A stretch of 64,000 bases of DNA from Gnetum montanum (taxonomy: Eukaryota; Streptophyta; Gnetopsida; Gnetales; Gnetaceae): NCBI GenBank assembly GCA_015680685.1, contig MNCI01023788.1, positions 1 through 64,000 on the forward strand, in the 5' to 3' direction. The notes beneath the pieces are model-generated. The model was not told where the DNA came from. It worked only from the letters and a program-made list of their open reading frames with translations, and did no database searches. Below, piece after piece: positions 14,635 to 27,165 of the stretch; the first letter of the stretch is position 1; each line of letters starts with the position of its first letter. The position numbers were made by a program, and so were the translations under genes.

Positions 14635-15857
14635 TGCACTAGAAAAATTTGGCTACTAGAAAACTAAAAGTTCTCAATAAAAACATTTTGATTGTAGAGC
14701 CCTAAGGGCTTTTAAGAAAGAGGATGCAGAGGTGCCCTGTATGGTCTTTTCAATTACCTAGGAACTTCAGAAGTGTAAATGAGATAAATGACTTCAATAG
14801 GAATACAGATCCAATCTAGTAGAAAGCACAAAAATTAATCATAGTACAAACTTGCACAAAAAATGAATTGTAAAATTTATTTCAATAATAAAATATTCAA
14901 AGTATAAAGTCAAAAATGTGTACAAATTGTATGCCCAAATGCATAGAAAGTTGCATAGATGAAGCTTGAATCTTATTAGGTTGTGATCTATAGTCAAGCT
15001 CATGATTCAGGTACTTCCCAACTTTGATTACAAAAGCTCCTTATTGGTTTGTAGGTTGGATCTACTGTGCTAGATGTAAAGGGGTGTATGATGTGTTTGA
15101 CCTTTTTTATGCTATGGAACTATGGTAAGAGTCTCTAGTGATTAGCCAATTGCCAATTTGCTCTGAAAGGTCTCATAAATGCCATAGGTTTCAAGTGCCA
15201 AAGTTTGTGGAATCAAAGAGCCTCTTCAATCTATTCAAATTTTGTTTTTATAGGCCATACAATTATTGATTCATGGTTGTAAATTCCTACCATGATTGCT
15301 AACAAATTGATGTAATTTATAGGTGTGGTAGGTCATTAATTCTACTGTACTTTTCCATTTATGGTAAGTTGGATGCTCCAAGGCCATCAAAACTACAATG
15401 AGTACTATAAATAGTAAATAGACTATATTGGCTTCACCAAAACTACATTGGCCTTGGAAAAATATGTTGGCTTTATAGGATGCTTGCAAGCTTCATGAAA
15501 TCCTCAGGGCCTTGTTGTGAAAATGAAAGCCCAACCATTCTAATGTTGGAAGCAGCTGCTTCTAGCATAGTTTTAGCTATGGCCAACATCAAACCCATGA
15601 AAAATCAAAATCTAGAAGTTTCTAAGATATTTTTAGCTTTCCCAAGGCCAAATATTTACATGACATAACTTTTTATACCTAGGAAGTGAGGCTACAATAA
15701 CTTACAGAGCATTTTTAGCCCCAAAACCTTGAAAATATTTGATATTATAGCCCATGGACTACAAACCTCACATTTTATAATAAAAATCCATCCTAAAGTC
15801 TAATGGTGAAGTTTACAATGACAAAATGTTGCAACATGAATTTTATTGGTGGTGTTT
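14635..15857 (-). repeat. 3' LTR of the gag-protease element
   Basis: It aligns along its full length with 22999-24204, from the common TGCA(C/T)TA start through GGTCTTTTCAATTACCTA-like text, the segment CTTGCACAA, and the end GAATTTTATTGGTGGTG. The plus-side edge reads TGCA, but the other edge has no clear TG/CA terminus. Short AACTAYRTTGGCC-like words recur within it. Confidence 0.8.
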
Positions 15858-16860
15858 TATTGGCCCCTCTTTGTTGATGTTTTAAGGATTGACTTGAGAA
15901 AAATTGACAAAGAATACAAAACATCATCACAAGTCCATCACCAACATTTCCTCTCCGCACTTGATTTCGTAGTGTTAAACCATGACAAAGAGTTCTCATG
16001 ATGATGGGATAAGTATTATTAGAAAATAATATAGGTTAAAGGATATATTCAATTATAAGGGAGTGGGCACAGGGGTTATCAACTAAATACCAAATGTTGA
16101 CATCATGGTCATGGTTATGGCAATGACATTTTAACTAAGGTAGTCTTCACACTTTGTGCTTCAAAGTGTTGGTCATTCAATAATATTTTTGAGGAACTAT
16201 CACTCCACTCCAAGGTTTCTTTAGCCTCTAGGCCCCTCCTTTTACTTATTTTAAGCCATTAATCTATCTTTTGGGCTTCATTGGCCTTCTAGTTTCTTGG
16301 TAATTTGCTTCCCCTCTTTTTTTTCTTTTTTTGCAAAGTGAAACCTTCATTGGGTCTCATTGCCAAGGTTTAATTTGATTTGGTTTTCTCATTAAACAAG
16401 ATTTATTACATCCAATGACCTTGATGGTGGAGCATGACAAAGGAGATGTCAAATGGTTCCTATGTATGAGTGCCAAACATAAGTCATCATTGTTATTTAG
16501 GGTGAGGAAGGTTACAATTAGGCTATGGGATTAGGCTTAAGTAATGGTAATGGAAATGAAGTGAAACAAGCACTCTTGATACAATAAGACAAGCTCACCA
16601 AATCTTACACATTAAGATTACATGGTAACTTGCTACTATGATGAGCTATACTTTCGCAGTGACTTCAGGCTTCATCCTACAAGCACAACTTTGAAAGAAA
16701 AAGAAAACAAGACAAAAAAAATATGTTGTTACAAGATAAAGCATAGGATCACACATGAAAACTAGAAAACCATGCCACCATAGGAAACTATTGTCATAGC
16801 ATATAGAAACTTGTGCAATGTAGCAGATTTACAAAGTTTTTAGATCATTCATTATGCCAA

Positions 16861-16897
<37 letters not shown>

Positions 16898-18822
16898 ATG
16901 CAAGCTTACTAATTCTTTATGCCAAGTTTCTAATTCTTTTATAAGGAAACTATAGGGAATTTCTAGTTTCTAAGGTCATAGTGTTTTTCATTGTTTAATG
17001 GTCAAATTAGTGGTTAAATCACTAATTTTTGACTAGTGATTACTTTTTTAATGAATTTTTCTATAAGTCAATGCACAATGATTTTTTGTTTTTTGTTTTT
17101 TGCTATTTTTATCCCTTTGAAACTAGCAGCGTTGATACTCAAAACAATTTTTTCTGGCAACGTCCTAACTTCTTAGGGATGCTTAGGATAGTGTGGGATG
17201 GTTTTGCATCAGTTTAAATTTGTTTAAAAAAATTTCATATTTTTTCCAAGCTTTTATTGCAACTATTTTCTTGTAGACTAGTTTTCTCATAAAATTTTAA
17301 AATGGTTCTAACTTTCATATGAATTTTTTCCAAGCCTACAATTTTGATGTTGATGTTAAATATTTATTAAATTTTATACATGTGTGATGTATAAACTTAG
17401 AAAAAAATGCTTGATAAAACCTTATCATTTTTTGTTCGTGTAAACTACCTTGGATAGTTATAGTTTCAGTTATTGTAATTGCAAACTTCCTAAGTTGTAC
17501 ATGCAACGTTAGTGTACTTTTGGCATTTTTTATGCATGGTTTAGGTCCTTAATGGTTATTTACACACTATGTGTTGATTTCCAATAGTCTTTTGAATTTA
17601 ACTTTTCTAGAGTTTTACTATAGTTGTTTCACCATAAACTAGGATTTCTAGTCAAAATCTCATCAAATTCAAGTTGGGATTTTATAATTGTTATTGTGGA
17701 TTAAATTTTGATACATGTACTAGGTGATAGCAGTGGGCCCAATGGTGATAATTTTCGTGATGCTCCTCCTTGTCCTCTAGTTGGACTTTAGTCACACTGG
17801 TTTGATCATGGCTTTGGTTATTTTTGTTATTGTTGATGTTATGGTGTTGTGGCTATTCTTAGCTATTGGTGGTTATGAGAGTGTTATTATTTCATTACTA
17901 CATAGTGTAGCCATGGTTATTAGACTCTTATTTTATTTTATATGTCATTTTTTATTTAACTCTTGTCAAAAGGTATGACTATGTCTATTGGTTATGAACA
18001 TTTCGGTTATTATTATTTTTAATTTTTCTTATATGTTTTTAACATTTCTAGTTTCATGCATTTCATGTATTCTACATTTTATTTCATGTTATGAGGCTAC
18101 GTTGGTTAAAACACATGTTCATATGGCAATAATTGTTAAATTAAAATGTAAATTAAGTTGGAAAATACAATGTAAGATAAGCTATAATGGCTACAATGGA
18201 GATAAAGTAGAAATAGGCCATAAAGGTATTACTAGTTTAAAGCCTTGACAAGCCATGTGCATTGCTAGTTTTAGGCCATGTTGGGCCATGTTATTGCCAA
18301 TTTTAGGCATTGGCAGGCCATGTGTTAAATATTTTTTATAATTTTTATGTCTTAATATTTTCATGGATTTTTCAAATTTTAAAATTTTTATGATATTTTT
18401 AAGTTTAAAGAGGTAAAGTGTAAAGAAAAAAAATATGAATTGTAAATAAACATGAGTCATAAACTATGTATGAAATAAAGCTAAAATAATTCAAGATATG
18501 ACAAAGAAAAAGGATTTGCACTACATGTAACCAAAAGTTCAAACTAGGCTAAGACAGGTAACAAGGAAAGGTCACACTATTATAGATACTAGGGGAAGCA
18601 AGTAGGAGGTACTCTTCAATTGTGAAACTGTTTCCTAATCCTTGAAAGATTAGGAAAGGTATAGGGTCTTCATTACATAATTTTTTTCTCCCCATTCACC
18701 TTGTTAACCACCTTGAAAGGGAGCTCTTTTCAAGGTGCATCCAAGGTGTCATTATTGTTGGTTTTGGCCCCTTATACTCTATTAGGCTTTTAGATTTCAT
18801 TTTTAATGGTAGGAGTTTCTTC
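15858..18822. other. Pol-less internal region of the nested element
   Basis: This is where a complete gypsy element would keep RT, RNase H and integrase. I read both strands and found no polymerase or integrase motif. It holds a (GA)n run, AT-rich DNA, and three copies of a GCCATGTKG-type word around GGCCATGTTGGGCC at 18250-18320. Short open frames in it (for example 17781-17978 and 17988-18248) are hydrophobic and resemble nothing I know. The segment at 15830-16060 is similar to 29990-30240. Confidence 0.55.
16864..16895. repeat. (GA)n microsatellite
   Basis: An uninterrupted run of about sixteen GA units lies in the pol-less part of the nested element. Confidence 0.95.
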
Positions 18823-19200
18823 CTAAAACTTCACTTTAGACCCTTGCTCTACATAGACATTGTTGAGTGCCAAGGAACTTACATTGTCATCATAAATAAC
18901 TATTTCACCTCTTCCATAAGGTAGGTGAATTTCTTGGTGGATGGGTAAGAAAATAACTTGTAACTGAGCTAGCCAATGCCTCCTTAGGATGAGATTAAAT
19001 CTTGATGTCTCTTCCATCACCAAGAAATTGGCTGTCATGGGGAATTGTTCCCCTACTATGAAGTCCAAGGAGATTAAGCCTTTGACCACAACTAATGATC
19101 TATTAAAGGATTTGAGAGTGGAATTAGAGATATGTTGCATGTGTTTTGTCAGACCCAACTATTCAAAAATGGTATAGGGTATGCCATTGGTGGCTGCTCA
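18823..19200 (-). pseudogene. Protease domain of the nested gag-protease element
   Basis: The minus frame carries the C-terminal half of a plant gypsy retropepsin: GLISLDFIVGEQF, then FNLILRRHWLAQL, the position of the usual YN(L/A)ILGRPWL, then IHQEIHLPYGRGEIVIYDDN. The N-terminal half with the catalytic D(T/S)GA motif is degraded or lost upstream. The open part is 111 codons, and beyond it no RT follows. Confidence 0.75.
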
Positions 19201-20126
19201 ATCATCAACATGTGCCTAGTGAACTTTGTACTACCAAACTCTTATTGTTATGAATAGAGGGGCCTTCATTGTCTTACCTTCCTAGGGATTCATTTTGACC
19301 TCACTCTCACGAAATACTAGTGTAGTTGACTTCATTTTTTCCTTGGTGAAGGTGGTATCATCATAGCATGGATGGAATCTTCACTAGCAGGGATGTCCTC
19401 ATTGATGGGAATTGTAGTTAACATTTTTACTAAGGCTTTAGAGTGTGCATTAGAAGGCATTTCCAGATCATATAGTCTTAAAGAGGTGTTCTTTTATTTT
19501 AAAGACTATTTCACCTATTTCATAGCCTTGAGAAAGTCCTCTACATTAGCTGTTGGCTTCTCATTCTTGTTGATTTTGACTTCTTCCATGTACACTAGGA
19601 TGCAAACTTCATGTTTTAATTATTTTGATTTGGCCTCTTTTCCCTTCCCTTGTGGCTTGGGGTCCTCAGTTAATTTGTTCAAGTAGCCTAGGCATTAGAG
19701 CTCATGGGCAGGGATGAAATAGTAGTGGGCTTTGGTGGATCCACCTCTTTCCATGTCTTGGCATTATTATTGTCTTTGGTTTTAGCCTTTGGTGTAGACT
19801 TCTTATGTTGTTTAGTTGGTAATTTCTTAGCATTGGGTTGCAAAGAAGTCATTGTTTTAGTCACCATGGGAAGGTGTTGTTCAATTGTAACTATGTGTTT
19901 AGTTGTAATGGGAGAGGTTGCTCTAATTACAAAGGGTTCCTTGGAATGGTTTTAGTGATGGTATCTTTACAATAAAAGGAGTTCTTAAACTAGAAGAAGT
20001 TGAAGGGCCATCCAAATCATGAACAGCTCCTGCATAGGTCTTGAGTTGTTACTTACATTGAATGAAACTATGATGTATGGACTATTTTTGTCATTCAAGG
20101 ATCTTTTAGACTTACATGAACTATTT

Positions 20127-21300
20127 TTACAACCTAACCAGGTTAGAGGCACCAAGCACTAGCTCTCCATTGTTTATCATTTTTTGCAAGTCATCCTTTA
20201 AGGCTAAGAAAAAGGTAGTATCATGACTTAGTAGTTGATGATAATTGTAGAAACAGTTGAATTTGAAATATTTAGGCATAGGTGGATCATCCTTGGTTGC
20301 AAGAGTGAGATCTTGTGGAATTTTGCATAATCGATGATGCCTCTTATGAGCATTCTTAGTCATCTACTTATATATAATTCAGCCACTCTTAAGTAACTAT
20401 TTAAGGAGTTTAGACGATTTTAGGGGAAATTTGGTATATCTTGACTAATAGTTTCTTTAAATGTTAGGCCTTGTACTATTTGATGAAGAGGCCCTTGATG
20501 TTGATGGTTGGTTGGTTGTGGTAGGGAAATTAGGTTGGTTTGACTTCACATCTTGTGTGATTTTGTTTTCTTTAAACACAGTGGCCATTGCTACATGGTT
20601 TTATCTCCCCTTCTCCTTATCCTTCTGCATGTGTCGATTTTTGTATGCCATGTAGGTGAGACCATGGTTGGCCTTAGTAGTATCTTCTATGTTCTTGGTC
20701 TGTGAGAAGGTCTGACTTAGTAACCATTGGTCTAGGTAATAGAGTTTAGACTTGATAACGTTGTTGACCATCCCCTTGAAGATGGTCAAAAGGTGGATTT
20801 CAACTATGGGTTTAGCAATCTCATTTAGAAGAGCATTCCATATTTGGATGAACTTCTAAACTAGTTCAAGGGGTTTCTATTTTATTTTCATTAGTTGACC
20901 TATGGTGGTATCCAATTTTAAGTTATACTTAAAACAATTAACAAATTATGAAATCAAGTCTTCAAGTGAGGATATAGATCCTTGGGGTAATACATGGTAC
21001 TAGTATAAAGCTTTCCTTGCAAGAGATATAGGAAAGACTCTCATTATGGTATGAGGCAAAGCCGATAGCAATAAACACTTGGAGTAGAAGGTGATGAGGT
21101 AAGCATTGGGGTCATCTTTGCCATTGTACTTGGTAAACTAGGGTATAGAAATGCTTTGGAAAAGAGTTATTTGTGGGACATCTAGATTGATAGGATCATC
21201 CTCATAAAAGTCAATGATCTTCATTGTCTACATAGTTGAGGCTTTAATTTTTTGTAATTATTCTTTAAGGTCTTGAATCATTTGGAAGGCCTAATCCAAG
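20127..21300 (-). pseudogene. Gag of the nested element
   Basis: Gag forms the virus-like particle that packages element RNA. Minus frames give the retrotransposon Gag core: FTKYNGKDDPNAYL at about 21150, FYSKCLLLSALPHTIMRVFP, GSISSLEDLIS, KPLELV and the motif VIKSKLYYLD, then IEDTTKANHGLTYMA at about 20660. A nucleocapsid-like segment at 20363-20127 reads CFYNYHQLLSHDTTFFLALKD. The spacing resembles a zinc knuckle, but with a disrupted ligand set. In-frame stops and shifts break it. Confidence 0.8.
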
Positions 21301-22445
21301 CCTTGAGGCATTCCCATAGGTTACAAGATTTGAATGAATGGTTTTGGAGCAAAGTGGGAGGCTTGTGGCCTCATGATGAGCTACAAAATAGAGGGAAGAG
21401 GTTGGGTTATTATGGTTGTAAGGGGTCCAAATTGGGAAAATGAAGTTGGCATAGGAAATTTAGGGACAAAAGGAGGAAATTGGGGTGTGATATGTCTGAG
21501 TTGCTTAGGGTCCCTTAGATGGAAAGGGATGTGCTATCATAAAAATCACAATTGATTATTACGTAAACTGAGGCTACATGGTGAAGGGCATGGATGAGAA
21601 AATGGAGGAATATTGGAGCATAGATTATGTTTGGTGTTCTACTATGATAGGTGTTGGTCCAAATGTTGTTGGATAAATAGGAGAAGAGGATTGGGGAACT
21701 TGACCTATGGAAGAGGCAAGAGAGGAAAAGTTGGGTGTGGTGGCCTAGGGAGCCAATTGTTGAAAAATTCCATTAATGAAGTTATTGGATTTGAGTTTGG
21801 TTTTAAATTCATCATGCTCTTCATGATAACTCTTTTATTTGGCCCCTTCACTTTTCTCATCCATCTTAATTAGTTGAGATAGGATGCACATGTGAATATC
21901 ATTCAATGGTAAATTGTCATATGGGAAAGAACTGTACTTATTTTCATTTTGATGAATAAATTCATACTTATGTTTGGATTTGAATTTCACAAATGGGATG
22001 AAAAAACTAGCTTGATTTTAGCATAAATGAAGTTATAATAATTTTCATCTATTATGGCAAAATCTAGGCTTTTCCCCCTTTGTCTAAGTAATTACCTATG
22101 CTTAGCCATAGTTGGATCTTTTGGGTCATATATCCTCACTACATCTTGGTTCAATGTCATGATTTTAAAGTTGACAGATAGAATAGTTGACTTGATAAAA
22201 GGCATTAATAGTAATTTAACTTGGTTTTGAATTTAAAATTCCAAGTGAAATTGCTCAATGTGCAATAGATGTGGCTGTGAAAATGGTTGAAATTGCAACT
22301 ATAGGTGCAATGCAAGTTGTAGTGGTAGTGATATACACTACACTTAATAAAGTATGACAATTTTAATGTTATTATAAATAACTATACTGGCTTGGCCAAC
22401 AAGAACTATGCTAGAGGGTAGGTAAGAAATGATTACCTTTCCTAG

Positions 22446-22602
22446 CAAAACTACATTGGGAATACCCCCTTCTTGAAAAGGTGCATCAATTTTGAAAAGG
22501 TAAATGTGAAGTGTTTATTTTCCCAAAACTATGCTTGGGATACCCCCTTCTTAAAAAAGTATGCCAGTTTTGAAAAGGGGAATGTGAAGTGTTGATTTTT
22601 CC
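22446..22602. repeat. 78-bp tandem repeat in the nested element leader
   Basis: Two full units and the start of a third begin with CAAAACTACATT / CAAAACTATGCT / CAAAACTACATT at 22446, 22524 and 22602. The words CCCCCTTCTT and GAAAAGG recur in each. The repeat lies between the 5' LTR and gag of the nested element. Confidence 0.85.
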
Positions 22603-22998
22603 AAAACTACATTTGAGTCTTGTGAAGAACCATGCTGGCTTTGCTCACAAAATTTCATAGTACGGAGTTTGGTTGTTGAGGTAAAACTATGTTGGCCTTT
22701 ATAACATCTAAAAGTAGGTTTCAACAAGGAAAAGTAATAGGTTTTGTTAGAAACCACGTAGGATTTGGGAAGTCCAACAACTAATGTGAAAGTTTTGGAA
22801 GCACCCAAACCATCTGTAATTGATACCTTGGGTATTAATTATAGGAAAATGGATAGTAGTGTTGGATTTCCTTGAAAAATTTAGAGGTTTTAATGTAGAT
22901 TAGAAAGTTTTAATTTGTAGAAATTATTTTTGTAGGGGGTAAAGCAAGATTGGATGAAGAATTTGGGTAGAGGCCCTCCTTCTAACACCAAAAATTGG

Positions 22999-24204
22999 TG
23001 CATTATAAAAATTCTATTGTTGAAGAATTGAAAGATCCTGATGGAAATAGTTTAACCTTGAATCCCAAGGACCTTCGAGAAAGAGGATCCAAGACATCCT
23101 AGATGGACTTATCAATTATCCATGGACTTGAGAAGTGTAAATGGGGTAAATGATTTAAATAGAAATATAGATCCAACTTGAAAGAAAGCACAAAAATAAA
23201 TCGTAATACAAACTTGCACAACAAATGAACTATAAAATTTATTGTAGTAATAAAATATTCAAAGTATAAAATTCAAAATGTATCCAAATTATGTGTCCAA
23301 ATACACCAGAAGTTGCATGGACAAAGCTTGAAGCTTGTTAAAGCTAGCAAGTTGTGTTCTATAGTTAGCCTCATGATTCAAGTACTTCCCAACTTCAATT
23401 GCCAAAACTACTTACTAGTTTGTAGGTTAGATTTTTTGCATTGGTTGTAAAGGGGTGTATGATGTGCTTGATCTTTTTGATGCTATGTAATTGCATTGAG
23501 AGTCTCTAGTGCTTAGTCAATTACCAGTTTTTTCCAAAAGGTCTTACAAATGCCATTGGTTTTAAGTGCCAAAGGTTGTAAAAGTTGTGGAATTGAAGAA
23601 CCTATTCAATGTGCTCAAACTTTATTTTCATAGTCCATACAATTGTTGATTCATGGTTGCAAATTCCTAGCATGATTGTTGATAGATTGATATAATTTGC
23701 AGGTGTGGCAGGCCATCAATTCTAGCATAGTTTTCCATTGATGGTAATTTTAATTTCTAAAGTTTATCAAAACTACCCTGAGTGCTATAAATAGTAAATG
23801 GACTTTAAAAACTATGTTGGCCTTGGAAAACTATGCTGGCATTATAGGATCCTCATTGGCTTTAGATAATCCTCACTAGCCTTATTATGAAAATGAAAGG
23901 CCAACCATTCCAACACTGGTTGTAGGTGGTTCCAGTTTAGTTTTGGCTATGGCCAACATAAACCCCATGAAAAACCAAAATTTGCTAGTTTCCAAGCCAT
24001 TTCAACCTTCCCAAGTCTAAATATAGACATGACATAACCTTTTCTAATTAGGAAGCATTTTCAGCCCAAAAAGGTTGAAAGTATGTGAGATGGTGGCTCA
24101 TGGACTACAAAGCTGACATTTTATAATAAAAATCCAACCTAAAGTTTAATGGTGAATGTTACAATGCCAGAAAGTTGCAACATGAATTTTCTTGGTGGTA
24201 TTTC
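22999..24204 (-). repeat. 5' LTR of the gag-protease element
   Basis: It pairs with the LTR at 14635. In minus orientation it ends ...TATAATGCA and is followed by CCAATTTTTGGTGTTAG AAGGAGGG (split here), which contains a TTTTTGGTG(T/C)TAGAAGGA stretch also seen after two LTR ends at 42.94 and 44.44 kb. That shared stretch is a candidate primer-binding site. Confidence 0.8.
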
Positions 24205-24210
24205 AAGAAA
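24205..24210. repeat. Target-site duplication AAGAAA, right
   Basis: AAGAAA stands directly after the right LTR and opens the second copia fragment. It matches the bases before the left LTR. Confidence 0.65.
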
Positions 24211-25290
24211 CTACCAATAGCTTGGTTCCATAGAATCAATTAGTTCTTTCTCAATAATAAATATAGGACTTATCTATTTGAGCCTATTCTTCATTTTAAA
24301 CATGTTGATAGTTATTTAGTCATGATATCTCTTTATGTTGATGATATCTCTTTATGTTGATAGTTATTTAGTTCTTTATGTTGATGATAGTTTTAAAATA
24401 GTTTCTAGGGATTCAAGTAGACCAAGATAAAGCAGGTAATAAGTTGCATCAATGTAAATTTCTTGAAGTCATAGTTGAAAATTATAGTTGGAAAGATGCA
24501 AGGGTAGCATCCACTACTCTTTCTATACATTGTAAACTTAAAAGAAAAGAAGATAGTCCATTTTTTAAGAGCTATCTTTATAGTAACATTATTGGGTCCT
24601 TGAGATTTCATTTTCACTCGAGGCTTGATCCAAAATTTGAAGCCTCCTACTTATTAAGATTTAGCTAGGAGACAAGGCAAGTGTATATTAATGCCTTGAA
24701 GCATATGTTAGGCTTTATCAAGGTCACCCTTAAATACTCCATACAATTTATGAAAGGTGATGGTAACTTTAATTATTATAGTGATGATAGTTGGAAAGGA
24801 GATGAAGCAGAAATGAAGTTTACAAGTTGCAGCATAATCTTTAATGGAACCAATCCCATTTTTTGGAAAAGTAAAAAGAAAATTTACTTGCACTCTTATC
24901 ATGTGAATTAGAATATATGGCTATGGCTAATTATCTTCAACACATTCTTTGGTTGAAGAAACTCATGAATTAATTAGGATTTCATGTCACTTTACCCATT
25001 GAGATCTATATTGACAACATAGAAGAAATTTAACTTTCCAAGGAGCATGTCATGTATAAAAGATCTAAGTACATAGACATTAAGTTTTATTTCATTAAGA
25101 ATAAAGTAAGGATGATAACATCTTTCCTAAGCATATCTCCATCCATAATTGAATTTCTGATTTATTTACCAAGTCACTTCAAGAATTTAAAATTAGCTAC
25201 TTGGTAAATATCATTGACATGATTGAAGATGAAGATCACTCTACACATTGCATCCTAAATTTGGAATTATTAGAAATTATCTAGGGTGCT
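24205..25290 (+). pseudogene. Ty1/copia RT - RNase H, downstream half
   Basis: The copia RT resumes with KLPIAWFHRIN, which follows ALYGLK directly in this family, then SLYVDD around 24330. RNase H follows: KYSIQFMKGD, NYYSDDSWKGDEAEMKFTSC and FWKSKKK up to about 24900, and a degraded C-terminal helix region to about 25260. Joined with the upstream half across the insertion, the order of copia motifs is complete from integrase to RNase H. The YVDD-coding stretch has been duplicated (24302-24390). Many stops are present. Confidence 0.85.
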
Positions 25291-26593
25291 AATGTATTCC
25301 TTATTTTTATCTTATATGTTAAAGCCCATAACTCATGTACCCTATGTATCTATGAGATTTATGAGTTTTACTTTTTAAAAATAAACTTTGTAAAATTTAG
25401 TAGAGTGAGCTAGTTGAGTAGAGTTGTAGATGTGGAAAACATGCTCAAAGAGGGTTAGTGGCATATGAAGTGACAAACATGCAAAACGATGCTCTAGTAT
25501 TGGAGTAGTGGTGATGGTGGTAGTGTTCATAGATGTCCACTTTCTCAAACTTACATATATCATGATCATATAATATTGAAAAATGTTAAGAGAGAGCCAT
25601 CCATTTTCTAAATTTTTATATTTTTAATCCTTTTATTCTCTATTGATTTTCTTCAAAATCATTTTTCTCTTCTTTTCTTCGTGTTCATAGTGTTTTAATA
25701 TCAAGTAATTTTTACTTAATCTCAATTTGTTCTCATGTTTTCACTTGCTTACATGTTCATAAGTTAATCACAACTCTCATTCTTGTTCTCATTTTTCATC
25801 TTAGTTATGAAGTTTTTAGTTGTTTTTAAATGTTTTGAATCTTTTTTCTTAGTTTTCAAGTTTTCTTAATTTCAAGGATTATTGGAGTTGGTTTTAATCC
25901 ACTATTCTAAAGTCATTTCTTATTGTTTTAATATGATTCATTCAAAGGCCTAAGATCCATCTTCATAGGGTTTCAAGATCCATTTTTAAAAATTAAATAA
26001 AGTTTAATAAAATTTCATTATTTTTGCACCACTAGCATCATGGTTAACTCATGATTATCATTTTTGATCCATGAACTTATCTCCAACTTTAACATATTTT
26101 ATCATCTCTACCACAGCTCGTGGTTGACTCATGATCTTTAGCCATAGCTCGTCATGTAATATCATGACTTATGATATTCTTAGTTTTTAAAAACCTTTCT
26201 ATATCAAGTTCATCATGAATTATGGTTAAATACTAAAATTCATGCTATAATATCTTAACCTAGTCATGACTCATGGTCTAGATCATGGTAACTTTTTCAA
26301 TGGAATTTTGAGCTAAAACTTCAATTATCATTGTATCTCATGAGCCGTAGTCCATTGCACAAATCTCTAACATCTTAGTATAATCACTTGAAGAAAAGGT
26401 TAAGGTTTTGTTCACCCATTAATCCTTTAAAGATCCCACTTTGATAAGATAAGCATTGAACATTTGGATTATGATTCTTTTTATATACCCATCAAATAAA
26501 GAAGCTATAAGTTAAAAACTAACATTACCTAAAGGTTTGAGTAATAGTTGCACCTAAGCTTACTTAGTAATGTTGCACCTAAGCTTACTCAGT

Positions 26594-26695
26594 AAGGCTT
26601 TGATTTAAGCTTAGGTGCAACTACTTTTATAAGTTAAAAACTACATTACCTAAAAATTTTTAAAGTAGTTGCACCTAAGCTTAAATCAAAGCCTT
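26594..26695. repeat. Perfect 34-bp hairpin with flanking partial copies
   Basis: Arms at 26594-26627 and 26662-26695 are exact reverse complements of 34 bases around a 34-base spacer. The core TTGCACCTAAGCTTA of the right arm also occurs twice just upstream (about 26550-26592), and ATAAGTTAAAAACTA flanks both sides. This looks like a foldback or miniature inverted-repeat element with local duplication. A small-RNA hairpin is a less likely reading. Confidence 0.85.
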
Positions 26696-27089
26696 ATGAC
26701 ATAAGAAACAATCACTTTACCATCATTCTAAACGATGGTTCTTTAATGAACCTATGAGTAATATAATATAAATATTAATAGCATTAATGTGATTTTTAAT
26801 ATAAATACATAATAAAAATAATCAAATTTAAAAAGTTATATATTCCTTCTTAGCCAAAATTAATCTTGCTATTCTTCATAAAAATATAAAAATTTCATAC
26901 CATAAATCTTAGAAAGATGGATATGTCACATCTAAAAAATAAAAAAAATAAATATCTTTTAATTTTATTCACATTGTAACCATATTTTCATTTTTATCTT
27001 CCAATATTAAACTTTTGACTATAGATATTCACAAAACATATAGCTAGTATGATATATTTGAAACATTATAAAAGAATTTAATAATGTCT

Positions 27090-27165
27090 CAAGTGTGACT
27101 CAAATTGTTAACCTCTTACCTAACAAGACAATGAGTTAGCCACTTAAGCTACTAATTACTAACAT
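27090..27165 (-). repeat. tRNA-like (SINE-type) remnant
   Basis: On minus a TAGCTTAAGTGGCTAA stretch resembles a Pol III A box, and about 30 bases later GGTTAACAATTTGAGTC resembles a decayed B box (GGTTCGAATCC). The spacing is tRNA-like. It could be the head of an old SINE or just a tRNA-like word in another repeat. Confidence 0.35.

Larger units (their letters stand above)
14632..24204 (-). mobile_element. 9.6 kb LTR retrotransposon with gag and protease only, nested in copia RT
   Basis: Two LTRs of about 1.2 kb bracket an internal region that reads gag then protease on minus. RT, RNase H and integrase are not visible in the roughly 3 kb between protease and 3' LTR. The element sits between copia codons for ALYGLK and KLPIAW, and the six bases AAGAAA stand on both sides, which is consistent with a target-site duplication. 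A purine run AAAGAGGGG on minus at about 15880-15870 is a likely polypurine tract. The combination of LTRs and Gag with no pol is known in plants as TR-GAG-type non-autonomous elements. The two LTRs differ considerably, so the insertion is old. Confidence 0.82.

Noticed and set aside
24405-24617. Minus-strand frame of 70 codons
   Set aside because: It is antisense to the copia RNase H, which is clearly read on plus.
26038-26350. Repeated CATGAGTCATGA-like words as a satellite
   Set aside because: Spacing is irregular and copies are short and few; probably low-complexity drift.
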